From Magnolia sinica (lineage: Eukaryota > Streptophyta > Magnoliopsida > Magnoliales > Magnoliaceae), in contig NC_080590.1 in NCBI RefSeq assembly GCF_029962835.1, forward strand, positions 70,085,501 through 70,149,500: a DNA stretch of 64,000 nt, given 5' to 3'. The notes beneath the pieces are model-generated. The model was not told the DNA's origin, made no database searches, and saw only the letters and a program-made list of their open reading frames with translations. Shown piece by piece: positions 11,848-22,783 of the stretch; position 1 is the stretch's first letter, and the number at the start of each line of letters is the position of its first letter. A program made the position numbers and the translations under genes.

Positions 11848-14800
11848 TGTGAAACTTGACCCGAGTTCGCTTGTGTGCATGTGGGTGTAAGATGCATTCC
11901 GTCCATCTTGGTCCTGTGGTCCTACCGGTCGAATCCCGGTGACCCGTGACCCTTAGATAGTGTTTGCGGTCATCCGTGAGCCCAGTCGTGAAGACCCGAC
12001 TCGGATTGAGTTAAGACGTATGCCATTGTGACCGCATCGTCGCCGCGGTTCCAACGACGTGTCTTGTGCGTCCCTCCGATGTGTGGATCATAAGTTGTGT
12101 GCATCTCATTTGTAGCCTTTGAGCATGATCATGTGGCCCACCCTAGTGTGGAGGGCACGTTTTTCAAGGTGGCCACCCTCTTTTATGCAAATTCCAACAC
12201 ACACTACCATACACTACCTAAACCCTCCATATCCTACACCACCCACCTCCCACACACTACCCATCCCTACTCTAGCCTAGCAACATAGTTTATATCACCA
12301 TAGGCTATGATGATTTTTCTCTTATCTAGGAGAGAGAGTGATGATTACTCTTCCACTCTCTCTTTTCTAGCAAATTTCCATATTCTCCCTCTCATTTCTC
12401 TCTACTCTCTTCTCTCTTTCTTTCTCTTTTTTAAAAAAAATCCAGCCCCATTTTCCCTCTTCTCCAGCCCCTTCTCCCTCAAATCCCCTCCCATCTAACC
12501 TTCAAAATCCGTCTCACCCATTGAAACATGTCCTATGGAGAATGAAGAGTAGATTGATGTAACTTTGGAGTGGGATCTATTAAGGTGGGTGATTATAATT
12601 TCTGATCTTCTTTTCTACCCTTTGATCTTATTTTTTCTTCCTAGATGGATCATATGGGACCCACCAATCCATGGTGGGGACCCCATTTGACCCATGGATG
12701 TGGCCTTTTGGCCCATCCTACATGCATATCATGAAACATGATGGGGCCATTCTCCATGGACCCCATCATGATGTATTGTATCATCCACTTTATTTCAAGG
12801 GCATCTAGACACTAAAAGTCATGTTGGGTTGACATCACAACCACCCATTATAGTTATAGATCATACATGCATTAGTATAATGTTGCATGTTTAAGTAACA
12901 TTGTTGTATGGTTGAGATTGACTCTTGGGAGGGCCCATTAGTGCCGGGGCCCTACCCCCATGGCCAGATTACTCTCTTTTCTTTAATGTGTGGATGATAA
13001 TGTGTGTGTGGCCCATTTAGTGGGCCTAGGATGTCCCAAAATAAATAAAAATAAAAATCCAGCAAGGTAGGATGCCCTTATCACCCAACTTCATGATCAT
13101 TAGACACCTTAATCAATGCATGCAAGTGTCCTAGTCCTAGTATGTGATCTGGAATTATGTGGGGCCCACTGAGGAAGGCCACACACCCTTTTTATGGCTG
13201 AGATTATTGAGATGTAGGCTGATGTGTCCAGCCATGTATTGCTGTCCAAAAACCTGGACTGTTGCATGGATTGTCATGTTCAATCTTTGGCATAGATTTT
13301 TGGATCATGATTGCCATTATTTTCTTTATAATTATGGGGTGTAAGGAGAAGGTGTGGACCCACCTACAAAATTTTAGGGCCAATGGACACCTGTACACAC
13401 CATGGTGGTGGCTGGACCGGCCCATTACAATATGGTGTCTAGATTAGTCCGATTTTCTGGACAGTCTGTTTCATTTAAATAAATTAAAATATTTTTAAGT
13501 GTCCAAAAATTCTGAAATTTTGTGGGGGTGTGACCCACCTATGGAAGTGTCACTCTATAAAATTTCAAACCCAACGAACATTTGACCTGGTCGTGGTGCG
13601 GCCGGGAGTGGCCAGCTAGGCAGGGACGCCCAGGCTGGGGCGTCCAGTCTGCTTCATGGGCCCACCTTGATGTGTTGTATATCTCAGCCGTCTCATCCAT
13701 GGGTGGCCCATGTAGGGAGGGTCCACCCTACGTGTACATCCCCTGTGGGACCAGCTTTAGTGTACGTGGAGCCTGCCTTGATTTATGTATAGGCAGGTCG
13801 TCCAGGCCTTGGACCTCCCAGGCCCATATGAGACGCCCCATGTGGGCTACCTGCTGGACTTTGGTCTAGCAATGTGGCCCACCTACTCCCTTGTGTCGTA
13901 TGATGTAACCTTATGTGGTGGGGCCCTCTGACTTGATAGCTGGACCACTTGGCTGATGTCCTAATCAAATAAAACAATTACTGGACTCCAATAGGCCCAT
14001 AAACTTATTGGGTTAAAAAAATCCAGCAACTTGTTATAATTATGCTTGGCCTTTGGGCTGAAATTTTGAGGAGTGGGGCCCACCGCATTGTGAAGATCTT
14101 AGAGGGAATAATTTATACCTTTGGTTCCTTAAATGTTGGGCTTAATAAATGCACTTTTGAGGCCCACCACAATTAAATTTAATTGGGTCCATGAATGTAG
14201 CTAGTTGTTGAACTCTTTAGGCCAATTGGGCTGGAACTTTCCAGATAGGCCCATTGAACTCTTGGGCCATTTTTACCATACTATTGTGTTGGGTTAGTGG
14301 GTCAGATTACACAAGTAGATGGGCCCTTGGTTAGGTAGAGAGTTCATCTTCACCTCATTGGCACCCCTATTGATCTTCATGGCCCACTCCCATACACATC
14401 AATGCATGCTTGGTTGAGGTATGATTGGCCATGGTTGTGCCATTATGTAGGACATGTTGGTATCTCCCCGAGAGTTGGATGCTTGGGATTAATGCATGGG
14501 TGATTGTGTGATTCATGCTTCTAGCATTGCATAGCTTGTGGATATCCGCCCTTACTTCATCAGGGCCTTGCCTCCACAGGGGTATTCGTGGATGGCCGAA
14601 TGTGTAGACACCGAAAATATTAGTTGAGCATACCAAGTGCATAGGATGCCTATGGGTGAAATTTCCAAAACTTCTATGGTACTAAGGATCTGCTCCAACA
14701 CCGTGACCAGGTGGAATACATGAGCACATGAGGGCCTTATACCGGTAGGCCTTGACTCCCACTGTCGTGTAGTCGGTTGGATAGGTGTGTGGCCTTACCT

Positions 14801-15634
14801 GCCTGGTGTGAGGAGGCATTGCTAGGCTGAGTCTAACTAGCTCGTAAATGGGTCCACTACTGTCAGGCCTTGTTGGTGATTGGCTGTCCACAGGCAGGTA
14901 GTGAGGTCTCTTACACTCGTTTGACTATGCGGGGTTTGTAGAGCGGCAGTCATTTAGCGGTGTAATGGACCCCGGTAATTTCCTTATGATTGGAAATGTA
15001 CTTGACTTATGGTTTGGATATGAGCACTAACATTACTTGCACCGCATTAGCATTGGCTGTACAAGCCCCTTCATGCATTGCCTTGATATGACACCCATTA
15101 CTCATTGCATCGCGTTCATGGTAAGCCTTGGTAAGGCTAGTGATATGCTCATTGATCATGCTTCTCTCCTTATACCTCCTACTATTCTTTTGTGCACCAT
15201 TGATACACTTTCACCACCCTCTAAGCTTCTATAAGCTTATGCATGATTGATGCGTGCAGGAGACTCTAGGTAGGCACCGTAGCAGCAGAGCGTGGAGTAG
15301 AGTTGAGCAGTGAGGACTCCAGTATTGCTGATTTCTCTCTCTTTTCCTTTTATTCTCATGTATGTCCTTTTGGACCTTATGGATGATTGTAAAAGTTCAA
15401 ATTTATAGTGGATTTTACGATGTGTGCCTTTGCTATTCTCAGATGTACTTGCTGTGATCTTGGGTATGCTCGTATTGAAATGATTATACTGTTACGAAAA
15501 TCCTCCTTGTAGGATCCCAGGATCGGAACCTGCCTCAGGAGCCGAGAATGGGGTACTATGGAGGCTGTTACGGCCAGAATCGGCCATCGGGTTCCTTGTG
15601 ATTCCGGTTACCGAGTTTGGGGCGTGACACATAT
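11843..15634 (+). mobile_element. Solo LTR (Tekay-type) with perfect 5-bp target duplication CATAT
   Basis: The LTR body is 11848-15629 (3,782 bp), starting TGTGAAACTTG and ending GGGGCGTGACA. CATAT stands immediately before it (11843-11847) and immediately after it (15630-15634), and the two flanks are adjacent parts of one copia gag. No gag or pol is inside, so the internal region was lost by LTR-LTR recombination. The last 150 bp (CCTCCTTGTAGGATCCCA..., GAGAATGGGGTACTA...) match the 3' ends of the LTRs ending at 25258 and 59236 and, inverted, those starting at 43197 and 55151, so they belong to one lineage. AAGCTTCTATAAGCTT near 15224 is also shared. Contains CT-rich sequence at 12330-12480 and GGCCCA-type sequence at 12640-14400. 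Confidence 0.93.
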
Positions 15635-16376
15635 CATCTTTAGAAGTTTCTAAATCAGAATTATTACTATTTTCATGAGAAATAATTTTAGAAGACTTGA
15701 GGGCAATTGACTGACCTTTGGGAGCCTTAAAATTTAATTCATAGGTTTGAAGAGACCCAACTAACTCTTCTACCCTCATATTATCTGTATCACGAAGTTC
15801 CTGGATCGCGGTCACTTTTGAATTGAAACGATTAGGCAACGAGCGCAGTATCTTTGCACAGACTTTACTTTCTGGGTTCCTATCACCAAGACCCCATATA
15901 GAGTTGACAATGGCATTCAATCTTGTATAGAAGTCCATGAAAGTTTCACTTTCTTCCATACGTATTTCCTCAAATTTTTTTATGAGGATTTGAACTTTAG
16001 ATTTCTTAACAATTATTGTACCTTTATGTGTCATTTCCAAAATATCTCAGGCTTGCTTTACAGTATCACAGGATATAATTCTCTTGAATTCATTCAGTGA
16101 TAGTGCACAAGTAATAGCATTTAAAGCCTTTATATTAGCACTACTCTCACTTTTCTGAAGAGTGGTCTAAGAAAAATAAGGTAAAACTTTTACAGTTATA
16201 GATCCATCAGTACCAGTCACTTCAGTGGTACGAGGGGTCCAATTGGTCACTGTGGCTTGCCACACGCTCTCATCCATGGACTTTTTAAAAATCCTCATTC
16301 TGGCTTTCCAATAGGCGTAATTGGAGCCATCAAATGATGGAGGCCTAGTGATTGAGAGGCTATCAACATTTAACAT
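15630..16376 (-). pseudogene. gag: Copia gag, N-terminal half
   Basis: ATG at 16376 (minus). The N-terminal DUF4219-like motif is PPSFDGSNYAYWKARM, followed after a stop (about 16170) by ALNAITCALSLNEF. The long UBN2-like part is open from 16040: MEESETFMDFYTRLNAIVN, KILRSLPNRFNSKVTAIQEL, MRVEELVGSLQTYEL. A TGG-to-TGA/TAG-type change probably made the break before EMTHKG (near 16045). At 15630 the frame enters the solo LTR; the same frame resumes at 11847. This gag is closely related to that of the gag-only element at 49732. Confidence 0.85.
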
Positions 16377-16442
16377 CTTAAAAAGTTCAGATCGATTAGC
16401 TTAAGAATTTAATCCAAATAACAAAAATAAAACGAGCTATTA

Positions 16443-16455
16443 GGCTCTGATACCA
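16443..16455 (-). promoter_or_regulatory. Primer-binding site (initiator tRNA-Met)
   Basis: Minus strand TGGTATCAGAGCC, complementary to the 3' end of initiator tRNA-Met, two bases inside the LTR end at 16458. This fixes the LTR boundary. Confidence 0.9.
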
Positions 16456-16457
16456 CT

Positions 16458-18320
16458 TGAAAAGGTCAAGCTAAATGTCTTAGAGGGGAGGGAGGTGAAT
16501 AGGACAATGTCAAATTTAAAAATAAGCGCAGAAATAAAGACTTAATGAGCAGTTGATAGCACAATTGAAAGCAACCTCTAAAATCAAGTATGGAGATGTT
16601 GACACAAACTTAGTTCTAAGGACAACTTAACACCAAAAACCTTCGGTTTATGGAAGGACAACCTTACTAGAATGTGGGTGAGTATCAAAAACTCAAACTC
16701 AAATGGAGGTAAAAGAAATAAGAACTAATCTATTACAACATTCACCACACAATGCTTGAAAAATAAATATTACAACATTCACATCCACAAATACATCTCA
16801 CGATCTTATACCACAAAATGATAAAGAAATAAATCAAACACCCACCAAACACCTGAGAATTATAGTGGTTCGTGTGTTTACACCAACTGTCTGAAAACAG
16901 CCACACAACTACTCCACCCCTAATATCCACTCCCTCAGGATATTAGCTTTCACTATTCAAATAGGTTTTTCAAGGTTCACCTAAAACTTTCACAATTGTA
17001 TTTTAAGTGGGCTCACACAATCACAACCCCACACTCCAAGATTTTCTGGCTGATCTCAGAAAAAACTAAATGAGATTTTCTGGCTTATCTCATAAACCAA
17101 ACAAAATGAATTTACAGAAAAAGAAACACTTATCTGTATGAAGATTCTAAAGTAGCCTAGTAGAACTAACTTGATGACGACATAAATGTTCAAAGTTTAG
17201 TCCCACAAGTGTATAGGGTTCTAGGTCTAGATGATTTTTAATTTAAATCAACCTAGGCTAACTTAATTTGATTTCGATCTCAAGAAATGGTAAATCAAAT
17301 GTCCCTTTTCAAAATCAGATTGGAATAGAGATCTAAAATCAAATAACAAGAGCTACTTATAAAGAATCTACAATATGCAAAAAATAGCTTAGAATGAGCA
17401 CAAACTTATCTCAGAGTGATTGCTTAAAAATAATTAGAATTGAATAGAAAACTCTGAAATTTGAGTTCTATTTATACGTGAAAAATCTGTTCACTTGACT
17501 GACCTTAGTTCGCTTCGACTGGCCTTAGGTCCTAGAGATTTTCAAAAATTCTGGCACGATAAGATTTGATAAGTGCTCAACTGGACTTGTGGGTCCCACG
17601 ACAGGTCGAGTGGCCTGCTCGACTAGTCGTGGACTACACACGACTGGTCGAGTTGGGCTAAAATGTTTGTTGTAATTTGAGTTGAGCCTTACACGACCAG
17701 TCAAGCACTATTCACTCGACTGGTCGAGAAAATTCTAGGATTGGTCGAGGAGCAATAGAAAATTTCTAAAAATTTGTAACAAATCCTGGACTGGTCGAGA
17801 AAATTCTAGGACTGGTCGAGCCAGTGTATGGCTAGTCGAAAAAAAACCTATTATGCTATAAAATGACCGATACCAAGTACAAAATGAACGTAACATGCCC
17901 TAAGGTCAATCTAGGTCATTCATACCTTACTTGTGAGATAGAACATGTGAACCATCAAACTATCGATCACATCGACAACTTTAATTCTTGTGATATTCAA
18001 AGTTTGACCTCGACGTATCGAACTTAGTCTTCAATTAGGACTTGAGTTCTTGGACATTTTCGGTTACAGAACTTGAACCGCAATAATGAGATTGGGTTCT
18101 TGAAAGTTGAGTCTTCAACCAACACTTGAAACTCATATACTTTCTTCAACTTGAAGATCTCGGCAAGTTCGTCGTAGATATCAACAAGATTGATTCAGCA
18201 CGATCGTCGAAGATTCAAAGCAAATCAAAGTACAAGCTTGATACATAAAAGACATAAGCATGACATAAACTCGAATTGGTTTGACACACCAAAATTTGAC
18301 TAAACTTAAGGTTTCCAACA
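16458..18320 (-). repeat. 5' LTR of the minus-strand copia element (about 1.86 kb)
   Basis: On the minus strand it begins TGTTGGAAACC (18320) and ends ACCTTTTCA (16458). A box like CCTATTCACCTCCCTCCCC near the end is shared with the LTRs ending at 34947 and 49661. TATA box GTATAAATAG at 17468-17477. Just upstream in U3 (17490-17870) is a cluster of CGACTGGTCGAG-type words. The first 50 bases resemble the start of the solo LTR at 32948 (TCAAATTTTG(G/T)). Candidate target duplication TAGCA at 18321-18325; the partner is not in view. Confidence 0.75.
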
Positions 18321-19000
18321 TAGCAATTTCAGATCGGATAAAACCGAACTTTAATTGGTCGAAGGCCTTGCTCGACTGGTCGAGCATGGGCTTCGATTGG
18401 TTGAGGGTGCCAAATTTTAGTTGATGGACTTCGAGTCAAGCAACCCTCGACTGATCAAAGGCCTCTCTTTAACTGATCGAGCAGCCTGCTTGACTGGTTG
18501 AGGAAGTAACGGAAAAATTCATTTTTTTGAATTCAAAGTTGGACTGGTTAAAGATTTCTTAGATTAGTTGAGCCACAGCTTAGACTAGTCGAACCTTAGC
18601 CTAGACTAGTCAAAATATAGCCTAACATAAGTATAAAAACCCATATAAGTTTGTATCTTAAAAGAACCTAAGCCTAAGGTCTTTCAGCAGTATGGCACCT
18701 CAAAGACCGAACATCACAGATGAGGTGATTAAACTTTATGAAACTTCGTTCTTCTACTGACTTTTAAAGATATCTTGTGAAGCCAAGATGAAGCTTGAAC
18801 TCTAGTCGAAGTGTAGTAACATAAAACTTAGTAAAGTTTAACTTCCAATTTCATCTACTTATGACTAACTCTCGGTAGAGTTCAACTTTCCATCTTATTC
18901 TCTCAACTTCCATCTCGATCCACATTAAACACTACTTCATAAGTCGCTTGGTTTCAAAACAAAATTTGACACAAAAATGCCTTTTATGTTGTCATAGCAT
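18321..19000 (+). repeat. Older copia LTR fragment, plus strand
   Basis: 18340-18620 carries another run of CTCGACTGGTCGAG-like words, followed by a TATA box (TATAAAAA at 18632-18639) on the plus strand. This is the same word-array-then-TATA order as in the neighbouring LTRs. The first ~500 bp expected of such an LTR are absent, which fits the minus-strand copia element having inserted in its U3. The end of the fragment is not clear. Confidence 0.5.
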
Positions 19001-19480
19001 CTACACTTTTTATCTTTTATTTCCATATTATATTCCTGCAGGTATGATCCATCGTACAACTGGGCTAGCATCATTCTAAAGAAGACACTAAAGCCACATG
19101 GTCGTGACAACATGACTTAGATCCAATGCATAGACTCAAATTTGTCCAAAATGAACAGTCACTACGACTAAGAGTTCATTCTTCGTATTGTGAGTAATCA
19201 CTTTGTTATGATTAGAGTTTTACTTGCATAATGAATAACATAAGGCTTTATTTTCTTCTATGGCCTAACACCCGCCCAAGAGCATAGTCTTGACACATCA
19301 CACATAATTTCAAAATCAATCTACCTTAAGTTTGGGATCATGAACTAAAATAATTTAATAAAATTAATGGTCAGAATGGATAAACCAAATACATCATGGT
19401 GGGCCCCACGGAGCTCTGTCAGGACTATCCATGGTCCATCTCATGAAACATCGCCCAATTGAGCCTCACACAAAACTGGC
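19001..19480. other. Unassigned sequence
   Basis: AT-rich, no ORF or element end recognised; a GGGCCCCAC word near 19401 recalls the GGCCCA-rich LTRs. Confidence 0.3.
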
Positions 19481-19484
19481 TAGT

Positions 19485-19496
19485 TCTCTCTCTCTC

Positions 19497-19545
<49 letters not shown>

Positions 19546-19575
19546 CCCAATCCTCTCTCTCCCTCCCGATCTCTG

Positions 19576-19616
<41 letters not shown>

Positions 19617-19660
19617 AATCTCTACTCCATCTCTTCTCCTCTCTCTCTCTCTCTCCAATG
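19485..19660 (+). repeat. (TC)n microsatellite tract
   Basis: Near-continuous TC dinucleotides broken by short spacers, in a setting like a plant 5' UTR. Ser/Leu-repeat frames over it are low-complexity translations, not genes. Confidence 0.9.
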
Positions 19661-21577
19661 CATCTCTGTCATCTCTTTTTTCTCTCTCCATTGCAGCAGC
19701 CGTGAAGCTCTCCTACTTGAAGAAACACACGCCATGAAGCTCCTCTCCATAGGTTTGATATCTTCTTCTCTTTTTCTGTCTTTCAGATTTGATACATGTT
19801 AATTGTTTGATGAAATGGCCTACTATCTATTTGTTGAAATGGCTGGATGAAATGGCATGCTATCTATTTGATAAAATGGCTAGATTTCATGCATGTTATC
19901 TGTTTGATAAAATTCCTCTGTTTAATATATTAGTCTTTTAGAAGATCATTTCTTAAACTACACTTTTTCAGTAGAGAATGGATCACCTTCAGGATAAATC
20001 ATTGCCCTTGTGGCGCCATACTATCTTTCCTGTCAACATAAAAATGGTAGGCCCCATCATGAAGTTCACCTGGCACAAAAATCAAGACAGTCTGCTCATC
20101 AGATGCACCAAATTGTTGGAATCAATGGACAAACAAAGATCTGATTTGACATCGAGGTGAGTTGTATACTTTTCATTCATTTTCTGAGAGACTTTTTTAA
20201 AATGCTTGAACATTTGAAATGACTCAGTTGAAATGATATCCAGGTGAGGAATCTGGAGAGTGCGTATTTCAAGATGTGGAATCTGTACTGCAATGAAGAT
20301 GTATTTGTATATGGCTAGTGTGGAAGGAAAGCCGCATATTGTATTTTAGAGGACTGCAGGGCTGCAGAGTCTGTAACGGTTGGATAGCCATTGCGTCGAA
20401 TGTAAAACTTCTATGCACTGACTAATATTTTTAACTCCGTCTCTACTTTATTTTTATACTATATAGGATACATTCATAGGAATGTATTAACCTATCTATT
20501 GTAACTGTAACGTTCTCTAGAAGCTTAGTTAACAGTAATAGCATCATTGCCATGTGCATAGGAATTGCAAAATCGGTTATGGCTATTGCAAGAAATGGTC
20601 ACTGATGTGAAGTATGGATTGAGATATTGTTTTATCTATAGTTGGAGTTTCTAGGAGTAAAAAGCCGTTGCACTTTTTGTGTTTGTACTGCATGCATACA
20701 AACAGATACATTTTGCCTAAATGTTTTTGTGAGGATGAATTGTTTTTTACCGACTGTTCCTTATCGACTTGACAAGAGAACATAATAGTGTAACTTTACA
20801 GAATATTACATTTTTTATTTTGATTTTTTTTTAAATGTATCTATTTTGGAAGCTGTTGGACCATACTAGGAAGCGTTAATAATGCAAGCCCAACTTGGAG
20901 TAGTGGAAGAATCTCTGAGAAATTTTATTGATTCACCTTGAGAACACTAGGTAGTTCTATCTTCTTTAATTTCAAAATATGTAAGTTGTTTCTAATTCAG
21001 TATAGCCAGCCTTGTAGGCAATAGCTTTTGCCATATCATCTCTGATAATTAAGGCCATCATCTAAGGAACTGAGAGATATTACTTGGCTAGGATCAGTTG
21101 TAAAGGACTTTGATATGTTGTATTAAAATAGATGAAATACTATTAGAACATGGTTTAATACATGTACTCTATTTAATTGGCATTTGTATAGCTTAAACAT
21201 TAATTAAATTTCAAGAGGATGGATCACCTACAATCAGTTGTATGCTGTAATCAAGATTTTTATGCCAAAACTTCATTTTCCAGTTTTGCCTATGAAAATA
21301 ATATCATATATTTTCAAAAGCGAAGTGCTTAGAAAAATGTGGTTGATGCTTGTAGGGCAGTTGATTGTAGACCCTTATTTGCCAATCTACCATTTAAAGG
21401 CAACCACAACTTGTTGGAAGAGATGTGAAGATGATATATTTGTGAGCCTTTGCATGTCCATGTTTTAGATTCTCTTTATTCAATGTGGAGAAAAATATAT
21501 GTATACAAAGCTATGCATCATTTCTACCTATCTAGGATATAAGATCTCTCGTTTTGGATTTTAAAGTACCTCAAACA
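19661..21577 (+). other. Possible remnant of a host gene 5' region; no exon recognised
   Basis: A short frame at 19978-20160 (MDHLQDKSLPLWRHTIFPV...) ends at a plausible GT donor and might be an exon, but I recognise no family. The rest is AT-rich and intron-like. Interrupted on the right by the solo LTR at 21583. Confidence 0.25.
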
Positions 21578-22082
21578 GTAATTGTAAGACCCGTATCCTA
21601 GACTGTACCGTTCCGTAGGCTTCCGCGGTCCTCCCGATCGAATTCCGGCAACCCTCAACATGTAATCGGCATGTGCGTACAATCCTAATTTGCAGCCCGT
21701 AGATCTAAGTCGGTTCAACTTGAAACTTATATCCTTGCAACCGTGCTATCACCATGACTCACGCACCGATCCGATACCTAAGCCAAAAGATATGGGCCTG
21801 CATTCATTTCGAGGAAAATGCCGCACGTTGCGAATTCCGAGAGAATCTCTACGACCCGTCACATCAAATCAATCAAGTACACATCAATCACAAGTCAAGT
21901 ACACCACCCATACCCCATGCCACATCATCCTATCACAAGTACAAGCACTCATTCCCTCTTTTCTCCAAGTCATCTCTCTCTCTCCCCACCCATTCCTTTT
22001 TTACCTAAATTTTAACTAAACCCATACCTTCCCATCCCCATTCCTTACAACACCCATTCCACCATTACTTATCAATCCATCA

Positions 22083-22117
<35 letters not shown>

Positions 22118-22746
22118 CTCTAACAATTCTCTTACTCCCTAGAGCAAGCACTAATGTCCAAGCTTTCCCAAAGCCAAGTGTGGCCCACTTTCCTACCCTC
22201 TCATCTCCCATCTCAACCCTCCATTCGTCATCAACCTCCATCAAGATCAAAGACAAGGAGCATAGGAGTTCAAGGAGCTAAGGAAGAAGGCCGATAGGTG
22301 GGTGATCCACCATTGATTTTCTATTAGACGACCCACTTGTGTTGGGACCCATTTTGATGTATGTATTGTAATCTTGAGGGGCCCATAGGCGGGGTCCCTC
22401 CCTACTCTCTCTCTCTCTCTATGTGTGTGTGTGTGTGTGTTCCTGATTGTATGGCCCATCTTGAAGTATGTATCATATCCATGTCGTCCATGCAGTGGGC
22501 CGACCTTGCTGGATTGTCCAGCGGACGGGATTGTTGCCTGTCCATCTGGACAGGCTTGGATGTAGGAAAACACAAATGTTAGCTTGATCTAGAATGGGTG
22601 GGCCACACCACGTGGACCCACCTTGATGTTTACATCATCCACACCGTCCAGATCCCTAGACAGTGGGACCCTTTAACACCGTCCAGACGTCTAGATGGCT
22701 GGACGTTGGACCCCCTTTTAAAAAATGTAAATAATATAATATAATA

Positions 22747-22783
<37 letters not shown>

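Larger units (their letters stand above)
9594..18320 (-). mobile_element. Ty1/copia element (SIRE/Maximus-like), minus strand, 5' half only, split by a solo LTR
   Basis: Read on the minus strand from 18320 down: LTR (18320-16458), primer-binding site, gag, solo-LTR interruption (15629-11848), rest of gag, protease, integrase, then an abrupt stop at 9594 where the gypsy LTR begins. RT, RNase H and the 3' LTR are absent and presumably lie left of the gypsy element. Gag-protease-integrase order and the TGGTATCAGAGCC primer site define copia; gag and LTR style suggest SIRE/Maximus. The order of events read from nesting is: copia first, then the solo-LTR element and the gypsy element. Confidence 0.85.

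Noticed and set aside
13582..13869. 95-codon ORF in the solo LTR
   Set aside because: Trp/Cys/Gly-rich translation of GGCCCA-type LTR sequence; no homologous protein recognised and the LTR is bounded by CATAT.
16443..16455. Possible tRNA-Met gene
   Set aside because: Only the 3'-acceptor complement is present at the LTR edge, which is a primer-binding site; no cloverleaf.
19431..19802. Ser/Leu-repeat ORFs over the TC tract, on both strands
   Set aside because: They are translations of a dinucleotide microsatellite; no conserved domain and no codon signal.
20935..20960. CACTAGGTAG at 20945 as the left end of the CACTA element
   Set aside because: It does not match the right-end inverse CACTACCAGG, has no subterminal GCTACGG repeats beside it and no TTA duplication.
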